DNA from: Polymorphobacter megasporae
Lineage (GTDB): Bacteria; Pseudomonadota; Alphaproteobacteria; Sphingomonadales; Sphingomonadaceae
Direction: 5' to 3'
DNA length: 64,000 nucleotides
Assembly: GCF_018982885.2 (NCBI RefSeq)
Contig: NZ_CP081848.1
Span: 3,224,001-3,288,000, forward strand
Shown here one piece after another: positions 8,999 to 16,985 of the stretch. The notes beneath the pieces were generated by a model. That model was not told the DNA's origin. It saw only the letters and a program-made list of their open reading frames with translations, and searched no databases. The position numbers were made by a program, and so were the translations under genes. Positions within the stretch are counted from its first letter, which is position 1; the number at the start of each line of letters is the position of its first letter.

Positions 8999-11900
8999 TC
9001 ACTCCGCCGCCGCCAGCAGGTGCTCGGCGGCGCGCAGGTCGACCGAGACGAGCTGGCTGACCCCGGGTTCGGCCATCGTCACGCCGTACAGCCGGTGCAT
9101 CCGGCTCATCGTCACGGCATTGTGGGTGACGATGAGGAAGCGCGTGCGCGTCGTCTCGGCCATGCGGTCGAGCAGGTCGCAGAAGCGCTCGACGTTGGCG
9201 TCGTCCAACGGCGCATCGACCTCGTCGAGCACGCACAGCGGCGACGGGGTCGTCAGGAATAGCGCGAAGATCAGCGCGGTTGCGGTCAACGCCTGCTCGC
9301 CGCCCGACAGCAAGGTCAACGATTGCAGCTTCTTGCCCGGCGGTTGCGCCATGATCTCGAGCCCGGCTTCGAGCGGATCGTCCGATTCGATCAGCGCGAG
9401 ATGCGCCGCGCCGCCGGCGAACAGCGTCCCGAACAGGGTCCGGAAATGGCCGTCGACCGCCTCGAACGCCGCGACCAGCCGAACCCGCCCCTCGCGGTTG
9501 AGCGCGCCGATGCTGCCGCGCAGCCGGGCGACGGCGGTGTCGAGTTCGGCGCGCTCGGCTGCCGACCCCTCGCTCGTCGCGGCGAGCTCGGCGAGTTCGA
9601 GGTCGGCGCGAAGATTGACCGGGCCGATCCGGTCGCGCTCGATCGTCAACGTCTCGAACTCGTGCGCGAGCGCCGCCGGATCGCCCGCGGCATCGACCCC
9701 GAGCATCGGCGGCGAGCAGCCGAAACGGTCACCGCACTGCGCCTCGATCTCGCGCGTCCGTGTTCCGGCGTGATCAGCGTCGGCAGCAGCGCGGGCGCGG
9801 GCCTCGCGCGCAGTGGCCAGCGTTTCCGCGACGGTGCGCGCCTCGGCGTCGAGGCTGCGCGACCCGGCCTCGGCGGTGGCGAGCGCGTCGGCGGCGGCGC
9901 GGCGGGTGCCGTCGGCGGCGTGGCCGCGCGTCGCCAGTGCGGCGAGGTCGGCGGCGATCTCGCCGGGGCGCGCGGCGAGGGTTGCCGCCTCGGCATCCCC
10001 GGCGGCGACGCGCGTATCGAGCTCGGCGATCTGCGCAGCGCTCGCGGCAGCGCGGCGAGTCCAGGCGGCGCGATCGGCGGCGATCGCGGCGACGCGCGCG
10101 GCAGCGGCGTCGAGGTCGCGGGCGAGTGTCGCATGGTCGGCGCGGGCGCGGGCAAGTGTTGCGCGCGCGGTCTCTGCGGCGGCGCGGGCGGCAGTCACCG
10201 CTGCGGCGAGGCCGGGCAGCCCGGTGATTTCGGCGGCGGCAGCGCGCGCGGCCTCGACTTCGCGGGCGAAACCTGCGGCATCGTCGCGCAGCCGGGCGAT
10301 CGCGGCGTCGCTCGCCTCGCGCTTTGCGGTTGCGCGGTCGCGTTCGGTGGTCGCCGCGGCGAACGCAGCGCGGGTGGCGTCGTGCGCGCGGTCGGCGGTA
10401 GTGCGTTCGGCGCGGGCGGCGCGTTCGGCCTCGCCCGCCGCGCGGGCAGCGGCTTCGGCGGCGGCGAGCGCGGTTCGCGCATCGGCGAGCGCAGCTTCGG
10501 CGGGGATCAAGTCGGCCGACACGGCGGCAAGGCGGTTGCGCTGGATCAGCCGCTCGGCGGTCGCCACCCCCTGCCCGCCGAACGCGCGAAACCCGTCCCA
10601 GCGCCACATTCTGCCGTCGCGGGTGACGAGCCGCTGACCGGGCAGCAGCAGCGCAGCTAGACGCGGTGCGTCCTCAGGCGCGGCGATGCCGGTCGCGGCC
10701 AGCCGCCGTGCGAGTTCGGGCGGCGCGGTGCAGTTGAGCGGCTCGGCTTCTTCGGGAAGCGGCGCATCGTCACCCGGAGCGATTGTCCAGAAGCGACCGC
10801 TCGCGGCTTCGCCCAGCCCTGCCGAGAGATCGTCGCCGAGCGCCGCCGCAAGCGCGCGTTCATCCCCCGCTGCAACGCCGATCCGGTCGAGCAGGCTGGT
10901 CGATGCCCCTCCCCCCGCGAGCACCCGCGCCAGCGCGTCGCGCTCGGCGGTCAGCCCGGCGGCGACGCCGCGTGCGGTCAGGACGGCGGTGTTGGCGGCT
11001 TCGCGCGCAGCCTCGGCATTCCGCCGGGCTTCGTCGGCCTCGGCGATCGCGGCAATCGCACGCGCCACCCGCGTGGCGGCCGCGTCGAGCGCCCCCGCTG
11101 CCGCGACGCAGCGCGCATCGAGCCCGGCGGAGTCGATCCCTTCGCGCGCCCGGTCGAGCCGGTCGGCCTCGCCCGCCGCGCGTGCCCGCCGCGCCTCGGC
11201 ATTGGCAAGCGCCGCCTCGGCTGCGCGCGCCGACGCCGCTGCCCGGGCATGCGCCTCGATCGCGGTCGACAATGCACCTTCGGTCGTCGTCGCGGTCCGT
11301 TCGGCGCGTTCGACCGCCTTTGCTGCTTCGGGCAACGCCGCTTTCGCCGTCGCTGCCGTCGCCTCGAGCGCCGCCCCCTCCGTCGCCAGCCGGTCGAGCG
11401 CACCCGCCGCATCGCGCGCCAGCCCGTCCTCGCGCCCCCGGTCGCGCGCGAGCGTCACCGCCGCCGCAGCAAGGTCGCGCGCGCGGCGGGCGATCGCCTC
11501 GGCCTCCGCCGCCAAGGTCCTTTGCGCTTGTACCAGCACCTGCGCTCCGGCCGCCGCCGCCGCCTCGGCGATCCGCAGTTCGGGGAGCGTGACCGCAGTC
11601 TCGGCCTGCGCCGTCGCCAGTCGCGCTGCCTCGCGCGTCGCGGCAACGACAGATGCCTCGGCGGCGGCGGCGGCGGCATGAGCAGCAGCCGCCGCCGCCC
11701 GCGCCGCACTCCACCGCGCGAACAGCAGCGCGCCCTCGGCCGCACGGATGCGATCCGACAGCGCGCGATAGCGCTCGGCTGTGCGCGCCTGCCGCTTGAG
11801 GGCCGCCGCCTGCGCGTCGAGTGCGGCGATGACGTCATCGAGGCGAAGCAGGTTCGCCTCGGTCGCCTTCAATCGGATCTCGGCCTCGCGGCGGCGAACG

Positions 11901-12391
11901 TGGAGCCCGGATATCCCCGCCGCCTCCTCGAGCAAAATGCGGCGCTCGGCGGGCTTGGCGGCGATGATCGCGCCGATCCGCCCCTGGCTGACGAGCGCGG
12001 GCGAATGCGCGCCGGTCGCGGCGTCGGCGAACAGCAGTTGCACGTCGCGGGCGCGGACATCGCGCCCGTCGAGCCGGTACGCCGAGCCGAGGCCGCGCTC
12101 GATCCGGCGGACGACCTCGTGGGTTTCGCCGTCGTCCTCGACGGTCAGCAGCACCTCGGCGAAGTCGCGCCCGGGCCGCGCGCCGGTGCCGGCGAAGATG
12201 ACGTCGTCCATGCCGCCGCCGCGCAGCGACTTCGCCGACCCCTCGCCCATCACCCAGCGGATCGCTTCGAGCAGGTTCGACTTGCCGCAGCCGTTCGGCC
12301 CGACGACCCCGGTCAGCCCCGGCTCGATCCGCAGCTCGCACGCTTCGACGAACGACTTGAACCCGGCCAGCCTAAGGCGTTGAAACTCCAC
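8999..12391 (-). CDS. smc: Chromosome segregation protein SMC
   Basis: 1130-residue structural-maintenance-of-chromosomes ATPase. Walker A is GPNGCGKSN at 31-39 and the Q-loop/arch region follows. Two very Ala/Arg/Glu-rich coiled-coil arms surround a hinge at about 480-620. The C-terminal head holds the signature LSGGEQALTA at 1028-1037 and Walker B LCVLDEVDAPLDD from 1052. It entraps and compacts DNA with ScpA/ScpB partners, which are not in the window. The extreme Ala content of the arms reflects GC pressure. It is 24 bases downstream of a DsbA-like gene, in the conserved alphaproteobacterial dciA-dsbA-smc order. Confidence 0.95.
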   Translation of the reverse strand: MEFQRLRLAGFKSFVEACELRIEPGLTGVVGPNGCGKSNLLEAIRWVMGEGSAKSLRGGGMDDVIFAGTGARPGRDFAEVLLTVEDDGETHEVVRRIERGLGSAYRLDGRDVRARDVQLLFADAATGAHSPALVSQGRIGAIIAAKPAERRILLEEAAGISGLHVRRREAEIRLKATEANLLRLDDVIAALDAQAAALKRQARTAERYRALSDRIRAAEGALLFARWSAARAAAAAAHAAAAAAEASVVAATREAARLATAQAETAVTLPELRIAEAAAAAGAQVLVQAQRTLAAEAEAIARRARDLAAAAVTLARDRGREDGLARDAAGALDRLATEGAALEATAATAKAALPEAAKAVERAERTATTTEGALSTAIEAHARAAASARAAEAALANAEARRARAAGEADRLDRAREGIDSAGLDARCVAAAGALDAAATRVARAIAAIAEADEARRNAEAAREAANTAVLTARGVAAGLTAERDALARVLAGGGASTSLLDRIGVAAGDERALAAALGDDLSAGLGEAASGRFWTIAPGDDAPLPEEAEPLNCTAPPELARRLAATGIAAPEDAPRLAALLLPGQRLVTRDGRMWRWDGFRAFGGQGVATAERLIQRNRLAAVSADLIPAEAALADARTALAAAEAAARAAGEAERAARAERTTADRAHDATRAAFAAATTERDRATAKREASDAAIARLRDDAAGFAREVEAARAAAAEITGLPGLAAAVTAARAAAETARATLARARADHATLARDLDAAAARVAAIAADRAAWTRRAAASAAQIAELDTRVAAGDAEAATLAARPGEIAADLAALATRGHAADGTRRAAADALATAEAGSRSLDAEARTVAETLATAREARARAAADADHAGTRTREIEAQCGDRFGCSPPMLGVDAAGDPAALAHEFETLTIERDRIGPVNLRADLELAELAATSEGSAAERAELDTAVARLRGSIGALNREGRVRLVAAFEAVDGHFRTLFGTLFAGGAAHLALIESDDPLEAGLEIMAQPPGKKLQSLTLLSGGEQALTATALIFALFLTTPSPLCVLDEVDAPLDDANVERFCDLLDRMAETTRTRFLIVTHNAVTMSRMHRLYGVTMAEPGVSQLVSVDLRAAEHLLAAAE

Positions 12392-12415
12392 CCGCCCCCC
12401 GGCGCTCCCCCCGCC

Positions 12416-13171
12416 TTAGCTGACCGCAGCGTCGAGCAGCGGCTTGAGCTTCGCCCAATTCGCGGTGTCGGTCTGGGTGACGCCGTTGATGACAAAGGTC
12501 GGCGTTCCCTGGAGCTTGTACTTGTTCGTCGCCTCGTCGCGGATCGCGGTCAGCGCGGCGATCCCGGCCTTGTCGCTGGTGCACTGGTCGAACTTGGCAC
12601 GCGTCATCCCGCGCGTCCGCATGAACGCGTCAAGCCCGCCCTGCGCGGCGAATTCGGTGATCTGCTGCTCCTGCGGCAGCGTCGCGAGCTTCTTCTGCAC
12701 ATCGTCGGGCAGCGGCTTGGTGAACGGCACTGTCCACACCGCCTGCTGGTCGTAGAACGCGTCGATCAGCTTGAGCGCCGCCGCCGGCTGCTGGCAGCGG
12801 ACGAGGAGCGACGGCGCGAAATCGACGCCGTTCAGGATGAAGGTGCGGTATTCGTAGCTGACCTTCCCGGTGGCGATATATTTGGCGCGGAGTTCGGGAA
12901 CGCCCTCATGCGCGAACGCGCCGCAGTGCGAGCAGGTCAGCGAGCCGAATTCGAGCAGCTTGACCTTGGCGTCGGGGTTACCCTGCTTGAACCCGCCCTC
13001 GGGGGTCATCGTGACGACATCGAGCCAGTCCTTCGTCGCGGGCGTCGCCGGGGTCGCCTTGGCGGCGGTCGTCGACTTGGTCGGCGCGGCGCTCGACGCC
13101 TTGTCGCCGCACGCGGTCAGGGTCAGGGCAGCGAGGGCGGCGGCGGCGATGCTACGGGCGGCAAATGGCAT
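12416..13171 (-). CDS. DsbA-family thiol:disulfide oxidoreductase, lipoprotein
   Basis: 251 residues. A signal peptide ends in a lipobox LTAC with C21, so it is probably a lipid-anchored periplasmic protein. A Thr/Ala/Lys-rich linker (25-48) leads to a thioredoxin_4/DsbA-like domain with the redox pair C80-S-H-C83 and the cis-proline loop GTPTFVING near 225. It probably introduces or rearranges disulfides in exported proteins. The dipeptide between the cysteines is SH, not the PH of E. coli DsbA. It is a close paralogue of the next gene upstream on the same strand, evidently a tandem duplication. Confidence 0.88.
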   Translation of the reverse strand: MPFAARSIAAAALAALTLTACGDKASSAAPTKSTTAAKATPATPATKDWLDVVTMTPEGGFKQGNPDAKVKLLEFGSLTCSHCGAFAHEGVPELRAKYIATGKVSYEYRTFILNGVDFAPSLLVRCQQPAAALKLIDAFYDQQAVWTVPFTKPLPDDVQKKLATLPQEQQITEFAAQGGLDAFMRTRGMTRAKFDQCTSDKAGIAALTAIRDEATNKYKLQGTPTFVINGVTQTDTANWAKLKPLLDAAVS

Positions 13172-13263
13172 GAGCGCGGGGTTCCTGTGACGCGGGGCGA
13201 CCGTCAGAATAGCGGCACCTGCACCGCCGCGTCAAAGCGCCATCCGCGACCTTCGCGAATGGC

Positions 13264-13935
13264 TCAAAGCGCGGCGTCGATCGCCGGCTTGAGCTTCGAC
13301 CAGTCATAGGCATTGGGCACCGTCTTGCCGTTGATGACGAAGGTCGGGACCGCGGTCAGCCCGTAATTCTTGTCGGCGTCGGTGCGGATGTCCTCGAGCT
13401 TGGCGATCCCCGCCTTGTCGCTGGTGCACGCATCGAACTTCGCGCGCGGCATCCCCCGGTTCGCCATGAAGGTATCGAGGCCGCCATTCGCGGCAAAGGC
13501 GCTGATCTGCTGCTCCTGCGGCAGCGCGCTGAGCCGCTTCTGGACGTCGTCGGGGAGCGGCTTGGTGAACGGCAGGGTCCATTGCGGCTGCTGCTCGTAA
13601 AAGGCGTCGATCAGCTTGATCGCGGCGGCGGGTGCCTCGCAACGGACGAGCAACGCCGGTGCGAGGTCGACGCCGTTGAGCAGAAACGGACGGTATTCGT
13701 AGCTTACCTTGCCGGTCGCGACATATTGGCTGCGCAACGTGGGAACGTTGACGCGGGCGAAGGCGGCGCAATGCGGGCAGGTCAACGAGCCGAATTCGAG
13801 CAATTTGACCTTGGCGTTCGGATTGCCCTGGCGGAACCCGCCCTCGGGCGTCGCGACGATGACGTCGAGCCAGTTCGCCGCGGCGGGCTTCGCGGTGTTG
13901 ACCACCGCCGGTTTCGCGGGCGCGGCGCTCGCCAT
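13264..13935 (-). CDS. Second DsbA-like oxidoreductase; body intact, signal peptide out of frame
   Basis: Paralogue of the neighbouring DsbA-like lipoprotein, sharing long stretches such as ATPEGGFRQGNP and KPLPDDVQKRLSALPQEQQ. The redox site is CPHC near 13770-13779 and the cis-proline loop is AVPTFVING. The open frame starting at the ATG at 13935 (MASAAPAKPAV) gives about 223 residues but no export signal. A signal peptide lies just upstream in another frame (14012 to about 13950), and the break falls in a tandem 8-bp repeat. Removing one 8-bp unit joins the two. So this is either a phase-variable or recently broken gene, or an assembly error. Without the repair the protein would be cytoplasmic and probably useless as an oxidase. 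Confidence 0.75.
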   Translation of the reverse strand: MASAAPAKPAVVNTAKPAAANWLDVIVATPEGGFRQGNPNAKVKLLEFGSLTCPHCAAFARVNVPTLRSQYVATGKVSYEYRPFLLNGVDLAPALLVRCEAPAAAIKLIDAFYEQQPQWTLPFTKPLPDDVQKRLSALPQEQQISAFAANGGLDTFMANRGMPRAKFDACTSDKAGIAKLEDIRTDADKNYGLTAVPTFVINGKTVPNAYDWSKLKPAIDAAL

Positions 13936-13950
13936 CTCGCCATCTCGCCA
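13928..13950. repeat. Tandem 8-bp repeat (CTCGCCAT, 2.9 copies) causing a frameshift
   Basis: Two perfect copies of CTCGCCAT (13928-13935 and 13936-13943), then CTCGCCA. On the coding strand this reads GGCGAGAT twice. Loss of one copy would fuse the upstream signal peptide to the DsbA-like body in frame. Such short tandem units mutate by slipped-strand replication. Confidence 0.85.
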
Positions 13951-14012
13951 AATGCGGCAAGCGCCAGCGACGCGGCGAGGACGATCGGCAGTGAACGGAA
14001 ACGCGGGGTCAT
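13936..14012 (-). other. Orphaned signal-peptide segment of the second DsbA-like gene
   Basis: From the ATG at 14012 the frame reads MTPRFRSLPIVLAASLALAA, a clear signal peptide (Arg-rich start, hydrophobic core), then FGEMAR and a switch into nonsense residues that run to a stop at 13782. After removal of 8 bases it would continue FGEMASAAPAKPAV into the oxidoreductase. Compared with the paralogue's LTACGDKASSAAP, the lipobox cysteine position is Phe (TTT). Confidence 0.7.
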
Positions 14013-14132
14013 GGACGGGCACTTTCGGCAGATAACGTGCCGGGTCACGATACAGGCGAAGCCGAGGCGGCGTCAAAGGTGGCGGCGGCATCGAGGCATG
14101 CCTATTAACGTCGCTCCAGTAAGGGCCGAGCC

Positions 14133-15284
14133 ATGCTTCACGATCACCGCGCCGAAATCTTCGCCGGCCTGCGCCCGCTGTCGAGCCTCAGCCATCCGCG
14201 CGAGATGATCCGCCAGTTCACGCCGAACTGGTTCGCTGCGACAATGGGGACCGGTATCCTCGCGCTGATGCTCGCGCAATTTCCGTTCGCGGTGCCGGGC
14301 CTGCGCGGGATTGGGCAAGGACTGTGGCTGCTCGATATCGTCCTGTTCATCGTTTTCAGCGGATTGTACGCCGCGCGCTGGATCATGTTCGGCAGCGAGG
14401 CGCGGCGGATCTTCGGCCATTCGATCGTGTCGATGTTCATCGGGACGATCCCGATGGGATTGGCGACGATCATCAACGGCCTGCTGGCGTTCGGACTGCC
14501 GCTGTGGGGGCCCGGCGTCGTCCCGGTCGCCGAGGCGTTGTGGTGGCTCGACATCGCGCTCGCGGTCGTGATCGGCGTCGGCATCCCGTATTTGATGTTC
14601 ACCCGGCAGGATCACAGCGTCGACCAGATGACGGCGGTATGGCTGCTTCCGGTCGTCGCGGCCGAGGTCGCCGCGGTCACCGGGGGATTGCTCGCACCGC
14701 ACCTCGCCGCCGCCGACCGCTTTCCGACGCTCGTCGCGAGCTATGTCCTGTGGGGATATTCGGTGCCGCTCGCGTTCGGCATCCTCGCGATCCTGATCCT
14801 GCGGATGGCGCTGTACAAATTGCCGCCGTCGAGCATGGCATCGTCGAGTTGGCTCGCGCTCGGCCCGATCGGCACGGGAGCGCTCGGCATGGTCGTCCTC
14901 GGGAAGGCCGCCCCGGCGATTCTTGGCGCGGCCGGGTTCGCCGAGGCCGGGCACGTCGCCGCTTCGGGCGGATTGATCGTCGCGACGGTGCTGTGGGGCT
15001 TCGGCCTGTGGTGGCTGCTGCTCGGGACGCTGATCACCGCGCGCTATGCCCGGTCGGGGGTGCCGTTCAACCTCGGCTGGTGGGGCTATATCTTCCCGCT
15101 CGGGGTCTATGCGCTGGCGACGATCCGTCTCGGCGCGACGCTCCACCTCGGCGGCCTGTCGATCTTCGGGGCGCTGCTGACCGTCGTTGTCGGACTATTG
15201 TGGGTGCTCGTCGCCGCGCGGACGGTCGACGGCGGCTGGAAGGGCCATTTGTTCGTCTCGCCGTGCATCGCCAAGGTCGACTAG
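14133..15284 (+). CDS. TDT-family transporter (TehA/SLAC1/Mae1-like)
   Basis: 383-residue membrane protein with about ten hydrophobic helices from residue 30 to the end. Opening features are FTPNWFAATMGTGILALML, the TDT family pattern also found in tellurite-resistance TehA, yeast malate permease Mae1, sulfite pump Ssu1 and plant SLAC1 anion channels. The family passes small anions such as C4-dicarboxylates, sulfite, nitrate or chloride; the substrate here is unknown. The gene is on the plus strand amid minus-strand genes and splits the usual dciA-dsbA-smc run. Preceded by AAGGG 13 bases before the ATG. Confidence 0.85.
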   Translation: MLHDHRAEIFAGLRPLSSLSHPREMIRQFTPNWFAATMGTGILALMLAQFPFAVPGLRGIGQGLWLLDIVLFIVFSGLYAARWIMFGSEARRIFGHSIVSMFIGTIPMGLATIINGLLAFGLPLWGPGVVPVAEALWWLDIALAVVIGVGIPYLMFTRQDHSVDQMTAVWLLPVVAAEVAAVTGGLLAPHLAAADRFPTLVASYVLWGYSVPLAFGILAILILRMALYKLPPSSMASSSWLALGPIGTGALGMVVLGKAAPAILGAAGFAEAGHVAASGGLIVATVLWGFGLWWLLLGTLITARYARSGVPFNLGWWGYIFPLGVYALATIRLGATLHLGGLSIFGALLTVVVGLLWVLVAARTVDGGWKGHLFVSPCIAKVD

Positions 15285-15781
15285 CTGATCTTGGGGATCC
15301 CGCGGGTCGACGACAGCGCGCGCGCCAGCGATTCGAGGCTGGCGCGAAGGTCGGGGTCGGCGATGTCGCGGAGGGTGGTCGTGGTCTCGGCCGACAGTGG
15401 ATGCTCGGTAACGGTCGCGCGTCGCACCGTCGCGGGCAGGTCGCCGTGGCGCAGCGCGACGCGCGACACTGCAGCATAGCCGAAGTAGCGGTTGACCCGC
15501 TCGATGACCTGTGGCTCGACGTGCTTGAGCATCGGCGCGAACGCCCCGGTGACGCAGACCTTGAGCGTCCCGCCGCTCTTCTTGCCGACCGGAAAGGCGA
15601 TCGATTCGGGGGTCGAATAGCGCGCGTATTGCTCGCCGACGATCTCGGCCCAGCGCGCGACGACCTCGTTCTGCATGAAGCCGAAGCGGCGGAACGCGGC
15701 CCCGCCGACCTTGGGGACGAGTTCGCTGACCGCGCGCGCGGACCGGCCCTTGCGCGGCAGTGTCGATTCGGTTTCGGCCAT
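15281..15781 (-). CDS. dciA: DUF721 protein, DciA-like
   Basis: 166 residues. The DUF721 core lies at about 20-115: RAVSELVPKVGG, a Trp in ARWAEIVGEQYA, then GGTLKVCVTGAFAPML and QVIERVNRYFGY. DciA is the ancestral loader of the replicative helicase DnaB in bacteria lacking DnaC. I chose the ATG at 15781 (MAETES) because residues further upstream overlap the mutY promoter and look non-coding. Divergent from mutY with 25 bases between the starts, and its stop overlaps the transporter's stop by four bases. Function in helicase loading is inferred from the family. Confidence 0.78.
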   Translation of the reverse strand: MAETESTLPRKGRSARAVSELVPKVGGAAFRRFGFMQNEVVARWAEIVGEQYARYSTPESIAFPVGKKSGGTLKVCVTGAFAPMLKHVEPQVIERVNRYFGYAAVSRVALRHGDLPATVRRATVTEHPLSAETTTTLRDIADPDLRASLESLARALSSTRGIPKIS

Positions 15782-15806
15782 GCGCTCGCTATGCCATAGG
15801 CGGACG

Positions 15807-16985
15807 ATGCCCGTCGACGAAGATTGCGCCACTCCGGTGCCAGCGAAGCTGCTCGCGTGGTACGATGCGAATGCCCGGACGCTGCCGTGGCGCAGCCCGC
15901 CGGGAGCCGCGCCGCCGCCGACGCCGTACCGCGTCTGGCTGTCGGAAATTATGCTCCAGCAGACGACGACGGCGGCGGTCGCACCTTATTATGCGCGGTT
16001 TCTCGCATTGTGGCCGAGCGTCGAAGCGCTCGCGGCGGCGGACGATGCCGACGTCATGCGCGAATGGGCGGGGCTCGGCTATTATGCCCGGGCACGCAAC
16101 CTGCTCGCCTGCGCCCGCGCCGTCGTCGCGCGCGGCGGCTGGCCCGATGACGAGGCGGGGCTGCGCGCGCTGCCGGGGGTTGGCGGCTACACCGCCGCCG
16201 CGATCGCCGCGATCGCGTTCGAGCGGCGCGCGGTGGTCGTCGATGGCAATGTCGAGCGGGTCGTCGCGCGGCTGTTTGCGGTGGCGACGCCGCTGCCGAA
16301 GGCGAAGCGCGAGCTGTATGCGCTGGCGGACCGGCTGACCCCGGATACGCGGGCGGGGGACCATGCGCAGGCGATGATGGACCTCGGTGCGACGATCTGC
16401 ACCCCGCGGGTGCCGAAGTGCGAACGATGTCCGCTGAGCGAGGATTGTGCTGCATTAGCAGGAGGAGATCCCGCGCGTTTTCCGGTCAAGCCGCCGAAAG
16501 TGGTGAAGCCGGTCCGCTATGGCATCGCTTACTGGATCGAGCACGACGGCGCGGTGCTGCTCGAACGGCGGCCGGGGTCGGGGTTGCTCGGCGGAATGCT
16601 CGGCTTGCCGACGGGCGAGTGGAGCGAGTGTCCGCCAAAGATACTATGTCATCCCCGCGAAGGCGGGAACCCAATGTCACGACCCTCGGTGACCTTGGGT
16701 CCCCGCTTTTACGGGAATGACAGCAATGAAGCTGCTGATGAAACCATGATCAGCGACACCGTGATCGGGATCGTCCGCCACGTCTTCACCCACTTCGAGC
16801 TGCGGCTTTCGGTCGTCGTCAACCACCCCTCCACCCGCCCCGACACCAACGGCATCTGGCATCCCGTCGCGACGATCGCCACCGCCGGACTCCCCACGCT
16901 TTTCGCCCGTTGTGCGGAAGCAGTCTTGCGCGCGCGCGCCGATGCTGTTCAGTCGCCGCCGCTCGCCCTGGAGACCACTGCATGA
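15807..16985 (+). CDS. mutY: A/G-specific adenine glycosylase MutY with an in-frame repeat insertion
   Basis: 392-residue base-excision repair enzyme that removes A opposite 8-oxoG. Catalytic E47 is in WLSEIMLQQT, the helix-hairpin-helix is LPGVGGYTA (122-130) and catalytic D146 is in VVDGNVERV. The 4Fe-4S cluster ligands are C198, C205, C208 and C214. The NUDIX-like 8-oxoG-sensing domain starts near 235, and its signature RHVFTHFEL is at 324-332. Between LPTGEWS and that motif, residues about 281-305 are encoded by a mobile palindromic repeat (16647-16721), which leaves the frame open. The stop overlaps the nudC start by ATGA. The start was placed at the ATG at 15807 because earlier residues have no family match. 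Confidence 0.93.
   Translation: MPVDEDCATPVPAKLLAWYDANARTLPWRSPPGAAPPPTPYRVWLSEIMLQQTTTAAVAPYYARFLALWPSVEALAAADDADVMREWAGLGYYARARNLLACARAVVARGGWPDDEAGLRALPGVGGYTAAAIAAIAFERRAVVVDGNVERVVARLFAVATPLPKAKRELYALADRLTPDTRAGDHAQAMMDLGATICTPRVPKCERCPLSEDCAALAGGDPARFPVKPPKVVKPVRYGIAYWIEHDGAVLLERRPGSGLLGGMLGLPTGEWSECPPKILCHPREGGNPMSRPSVTLGPRFYGNDSNEAADETMISDTVIGIVRHVFTHFELRLSVVVNHPSTRPDTNGIWHPVATIATAGLPTLFARCAEAVLRARADAVQSPPLALETTA
16647..16721. repeat. Palindromic repeat, copy 2, inside mutY
   Basis: Two 28-base arms (16647-16674 and 16694-16721) match as an inverted repeat at 23 of 28 positions, around a 19-base centre. The arms begin TGTCAT and end ACCCAA, as in the intergenic copies. The element is read through as CHPREGGNPMSRPSV and onward within MutY. 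Confidence 0.9.

Noticed and set aside
11249-13309. 686-codon plus-strand open frame antisense to smc and the DsbA-like gene
   Set aside because: Arg-rich shadow frame; the minus-strand genes explain the sequence.
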